Assembly (NCBI GenBank): GCA_934293575.1
Contig: CAKQYU010000007.1
Coordinates: 55,219 to 119,218 of the forward strand
Direction: 5' to 3'
DNA from: an uncultured Lachnospiraceae bacterium
GTDB taxonomy: Bacteria > Bacillota > Clostridia > Lachnospirales > Lachnospiraceae
Length of the DNA stretch: 64,000 bases
Shown: positions 61,455 to 64,000 of the stretch, one piece after another
Position numbering within the stretch: position 1 is the first letter of the stretch
Layout of the letters: every line of letters begins with the position of its first letter
Notes under the pieces: model-generated
Database searches by the model: none
Told to the model about the DNA's origin: nothing
Seen by the model: the letters and a program-made list of their open reading frames with translations, nothing else
Position numbers and translations under genes: made by a program

Positions 61455-62513
61455 TTACTGCTCTCCTGTCTTAAGTAATACATCCAAACCATAGTGAATT
61501 GCCTTCTTACATACCTCATCACTATAGTAATTATCAAATAGCTGATTGATAAATTTTCCAATCAGATTGTCTTTATTTTCTTCATAAAGTTTGTTCAAAT
61601 CATAATCATCTGAAAGTTCTGTAACCACTTCATAAATATTATATTTTTCAACTATCGAAGAAAAATCAAATTCATCATTATTGTGATTATGTCCCTTTAC
61701 CAGAATCCGATAAATATTTTTCTCACCTATATTGCGAATCTGTCGGTCTACCAGATCAACAATCATTGCCGGTACATGATCCGGTTTAATATTTATCAAT
61801 AGATTAATATATGAACGCTGTGCTACCGGAACAAACTCCGTCCGAATCACACCATCTTCAATCTCTCCGTAAATATAACCTCTCTCACCGGTATCCGTAT
61901 AGTCAATCGGTTCCAAGGATCCTGCCATTATTACCGCATTTTCTTTTATTACTTCCGGCTTACGATTATATCCCAATGCAATATAATCAAAATTAGAATC
62001 CCTTAAATTCTTTTTGTTAAACGGACAATGTTTTTCATCTCCACCGTGCGCAAGTAAAATATTAATTGCTCCCTGTTTTGCAGGCTTAATATGATTCAAA
62101 ATATCATCCGGTTTCTCTGCCTGATCATAAGAAAAACCGGTCACACAGACATTCAAATCCTTCATATAAACATTACTGATTTTGTCAGGCGAAAGGCAAA
62201 TCGTTCTTGATGAGAAATTATAATTTGCCATCGGACTGTCCGGTGCAATATAATCACAGCTTCCACCCATAATAACTGTCTTGGTATTTGTCAGCTTCGA
62301 TAAAATATAATCGACATCACGAATCATTCCCTCTGTTGGCGGTACATGAAACAGATTTCCCGCAACTAATATTAAATCAACCTGCTTCTCCTGTGCAGTC
62401 TCAACAACCTTTACAAACGTATCTTTAATTTCCTGTTCTCTTTCTGCACTCCATGCCTTTCCTTTATCCGGCACAACGCCTAAATGAACATCTGCCATAT
62501 GTATAAATTTCAT
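61455..62513 (-). CDS. yhaO: SbcD/YhaO-like phosphoesterase, active site degenerate
   Basis: A 352-aa calcineurin-like protein. The fold is clear (FIHMADVHLG at the start; DLILVAGNLFHVPPTEGMI; NILLAHGGDEKHC; IMAGSLEPIDYTDTGERG). Yet most metal and catalytic residues are changed: the GD motif is GN (Asn53), the GNHD box is GGSCD (84-87), and GHxH reads GYNR (181-184). Asp8, His10 and His156 remain. It is probably not an active nuclease, but may regulate or localise its ATPase partner. ATG 62513 has GAGG upstream; ATG 62534 does not. Confidence 0.88.
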   Translation of the reverse strand: MKFIHMADVHLGVVPDKGKAWSAEREQEIKDTFVKVVETAQEKQVDLILVAGNLFHVPPTEGMIRDVDYILSKLTNTKTVIMGGSCDYIAPDSPMANYNFSSRTICLSPDKISNVYMKDLNVCVTGFSYDQAEKPDDILNHIKPAKQGAINILLAHGGDEKHCPFNKKNLRDSNFDYIALGYNRKPEVIKENAVIMAGSLEPIDYTDTGERGYIYGEIEDGVIRTEFVPVAQRSYINLLINIKPDHVPAMIVDLVDRQIRNIGEKNIYRILVKGHNHNNDEFDFSSIVEKYNIYEVVTELSDDYDLNKLYEENKDNLIGKFINQLFDNYYSDEVCKKAIHYGLDVLLKTGEQ

Positions 62514-62564
62514 ATTAATTTCAACCTCTTTCATCTGATACTTGACTACGAAACATATAGTATC

Positions 62565-62593
62565 ATTATATTAGATTTTCTCTATTAGTGCAA
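62565..62593 (-). promoter_or_regulatory. Promoter of the yhaO-yhaN-like pair
   Basis: On the minus strand TTGCAC (62588-62593) and TATAAT (62565-62570) are 17 bp apart. The -35 box overlaps the end of spoIIID. Confidence 0.6.
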
Positions 62594-62848
62594 ATATTTT
62601 TCTCTTGTTGCAAGTCCCCCGCGAATATGACGTTCTGCCTTGTTAATATCTAATACCTTTCTTACTTTTTCTGCCATAACAGGATTTACCAAAACCAGTC
62701 GTTCCGCTACATCCTTATGTACCGTTGATTTAGAAACCCCAAATTTCTTGGCTGTTTTGCGCACAGTTGCATTGGAATCTATAATATAGCTTCCAATCTT
62801 AATAACTCTTTTTTCAATATATTCTTTCAAGGACGAATCCCCATCCAT
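62585..62848 (-). CDS. spoIIID: Sporulation transcriptional regulator SpoIIID
   Basis: A small DNA-binding regulator of mother-cell gene expression in sporulation. KEYIEKRVIKIGSYIIDSNA opens the family domain, KTAKKFGVSKSTVHKDVAER is the helix-turn-helix, and INKAERHIRGGLATREKY the conserved C-terminus. The frame begins at ATG 62848 (87 aa), but TTG at 62828-62830 follows GGATGGGGA at a good distance and gives the family-like start (81 aa). A CATAAAAT box (minus, 62879-62886) resembles a sigma-E -10 element, uncertain. Confidence 0.95.
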   Translation of the reverse strand: MDGDSSLKEYIEKRVIKIGSYIIDSNATVRKTAKKFGVSKSTVHKDVAERLVLVNPVMAEKVRKVLDINKAERHIRGGLATREKYLH

Positions 62849-62940
62849 TTGTTTTTACAGTTTATGAATTGGTTTTTAATTTTATGTCAGGGAGGATAAA
62901 AGATACTTGTGATGCCCAATGTGTATGGGGAATATAAAGA

Positions 62941-62975
62941 AACCGACCGCATACTTGCAGCCGGTTAGATTTTTT
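62941..62975. terminator. Probable terminator between the Rpn-like gene and spoIIID
   Basis: AACCG (62941-62945) pairs with CGGTT (62962-62966), with an inner GCA/TGC pair. ATTTTTT follows on plus and TTTCTTTAT on minus, so it may work in both directions. Confidence 0.55.
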
Positions 62976-63010
62976 CTGATTATATCAATTTCTTATTCCA
63001 TTATTTTATC

Positions 63011-63206
63011 CCGCAAGGCATATCCGATACAGTTCTTGTGACACACTGCGTTTTCTACTCCTCGCACGCACCGATTGCTCCAGCTTTTGCGCAAACTCGC
63101 CTCTTCGAGGCTCAGACATGCGCCCGCTGTCGCTGTTCGCGCGCTCGTCATTACGAAAACTTCGCTATTGTCACTTCGAATCTGTATCCGGATATTGCCT
63201 TTGCGG
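63011..63206. repeat. Long GC-rich palindrome downstream of the Rpn-like gene
   Basis: Outer arms CCGCAAGGCATATCCGATACAG (63011-63032) are repeated in reverse at 63182-63206 with small indels. Inside lie GTGACA/TGTCAC, TTTTC/GAAAA and an apical GCCTC-TTC-GAGGC hairpin. The core is richer in GC than its surroundings. The plan resembles the two palindromes at 39.7 and 47.4 kb but the sequence differs. No gene is seen in 62849-63217. Confidence 0.75.
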
Positions 63207-63217
63207 TGCTTAGTAAC

Positions 63218-64000
63218 TTAATCCTTTTTATTTTTCAGCCTTTCCAGTTCTGCACGCAGGCGTTCCAGTTCGGCATCTTTATCTTTCAATACATCCTGCC
63301 ATTTTGACTCTTTCTCATGCAGTTCATTATCCTTTTCTTGCAATGTACTCTGCCATTTTGTTTCCTGCTCTTGAAGTTCATCTGCTTTTATTTGTAATTC
63401 ATTATCCTTCTCCTTCAACAAATCTTCCGCCTTGTGAAGTCTTTCGCATATAATATCTGCTTCCGTCATAAATGATTCATCGGTCATATCCCCAAACGCC
63501 TCCAATTCCTTATGATGCTTTAACAAATAACGCCACAACATATCTACATACAGCTTTAACTTATATGCATCCTCCGTTGTAATGTTTCCTATCTGTCGGT
63601 TCGTTTCTATGCTTCCGATTATATCAGTTTCATACATCCTTTTCAACTCAGCTAGGCGGTTTGAAAGGTTTCCTTCCTTAACCGCTTTCCGGAATTTTAA
63701 CAGATGAAACGGTATTAAAATCACCATCTTTTTGTCATTTAATTCTTTTGAAGTGGTGTCCTGCAATTTTAATACCGGAACCTTATATTCATAGTGTTCT
63801 TCTTTCTGATTTTGGGAATGAAACTGCAAGGTCAGGGTGTATTCATCCGGTACATTTCCTTCGTAGTAAAGATAAATTACAACCGGTCTTGGAAATGGTA
63901 ATACATAAGCTCCGTCCTTCGTGATACGGTTTCTTTGTGCATGATGGAAACCGTATTCAAATACACGGAATACGATGGTACGGTCCTTTTCCATCTGGGC
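63218..64000 (-). CDS. Rpn/PD-(D/E)XK-type transposase-like protein, C-terminal part
   Basis: The frame is open through the right edge, so at least the N-terminus is missing. It reads MEKDRTIVFRVFEYGFHHAQ and VLPFPRPVVIYLYYEG, then LKLQDTTSKELNDKKMVILI and LIPFHLLKFRKAV; these resemble the recombination-promoting nuclease family (Rpn, formerly transposase_31/PD-(D/E)XK). The catalytic region would lie upstream. The last ~75 residues are heptad repeats (KEKDNEL, QEKDNEL, KDKDAEL) forming a coiled coil. Stop at 63218. Confidence 0.7.
   Translation of the reverse strand, partial: AQMEKDRTIVFRVFEYGFHHAQRNRITKDGAYVLPFPRPVVIYLYYEGNVPDEYTLTLQFHSQNQKEEHYEYKVPVLKLQDTTSKELNDKKMVILIPFHLLKFRKAVKEGNLSNRLAELKRMYETDIIGSIETNRQIGNITTEDAYKLKLYVDMLWRYLLKHHKELEAFGDMTDESFMTEADIICERLHKAEDLLKEKDNELQIKADELQEQETKWQSTLQEKDNELHEKESKWQDVLKDKDAELERLRAELERLKNKKD

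Overview
The window looks like chromosome from a low-GC anaerobic Firmicute, most probably Lachnospiraceae (class Clostridia). This is inferred from AGGAGG-type ribosome binding sites with frequent GTG/TTG starts, spoIIID, a DnaD/DnaI-type replication pair, the oxygen-independent (cbi-type) cobalamin pathway, and two large proteins that resemble the Lachnospiraceae families DUF5716/DUF5717. No phage, IS element, CRISPR array, rRNA or tRNA was recognised.

Layout. 1-4.4 kb (minus strand): the str operon rpsL-rpsG-fusA-tuf, with a perfect-consensus promoter and a repeat-filled rpsL-rpsG spacer. 4.4-9.8 kb (minus): a GntR/YtrA-type repressor with a 36-bp palindromic operator, an ABC-2 exporter and a MacAB-like exporter. 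9.9-14.7 kb: exoA, a GH9 cellulase lipoprotein, deoC, a viroplasmin-RNase H protein and a small unknown protein. 14.7-21.6 kb: a tight four-gene operon with no known function (giant helical-repeat protein, Hsp70/actin-like ATPase, TPR-like protein, coiled-coil membrane protein). 21.7-26.6 kb: a HisC/CobD-like aminotransferase, metY, and a KtrAB-type potassium channel. 26.7-43.2 kb: a NUDIX hydrolase and one long cobalamin operon (cbiD, cbiF, cbiG, cbiH, cbiJ-E fusion, cbiT, cbiA, cobT, a small membrane protein, cobU, cobS, a short cobU paralogue, cobC, cbiB, cobD, cobQ, a 32-aa ORF, cbiC). 43.8-47.2 kb: ECF sigma factor, membrane protein and ABC transporter. 47.6-49.7 kb (plus): mscL with a zinc-ribbon tail, a UgtP/MGD1-like glycosyltransferase and a PlsY-like acyltransferase. 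49.8-52.0 kb (minus): rpmG-secE-nusG-rplK-rplA with two L1-type leader motifs. 52.3-57.3 kb (plus): murC, a six-box DnaA cluster, dnaD-like, dnaI-like and prs. 57.3-64 kb (minus): a class A PBP, a YhaN-like AAA ATPase with a phosphoesterase partner whose active site looks dead, spoIIID, and the C-terminal part of an Rpn-like protein cut by the window edge.

The observations most worth following are the Hsp70-like/DUF5717 operon, the inactive-looking YhaO partner of an intact YhaN-type ATPase, the tandem DnaA boxes upstream of the helicase-loader genes, and a family of intergenic palindromes of about 200 bp whose two best copies show compensatory base changes. All calls rest on reading the sequence and on family knowledge; no database search was run.
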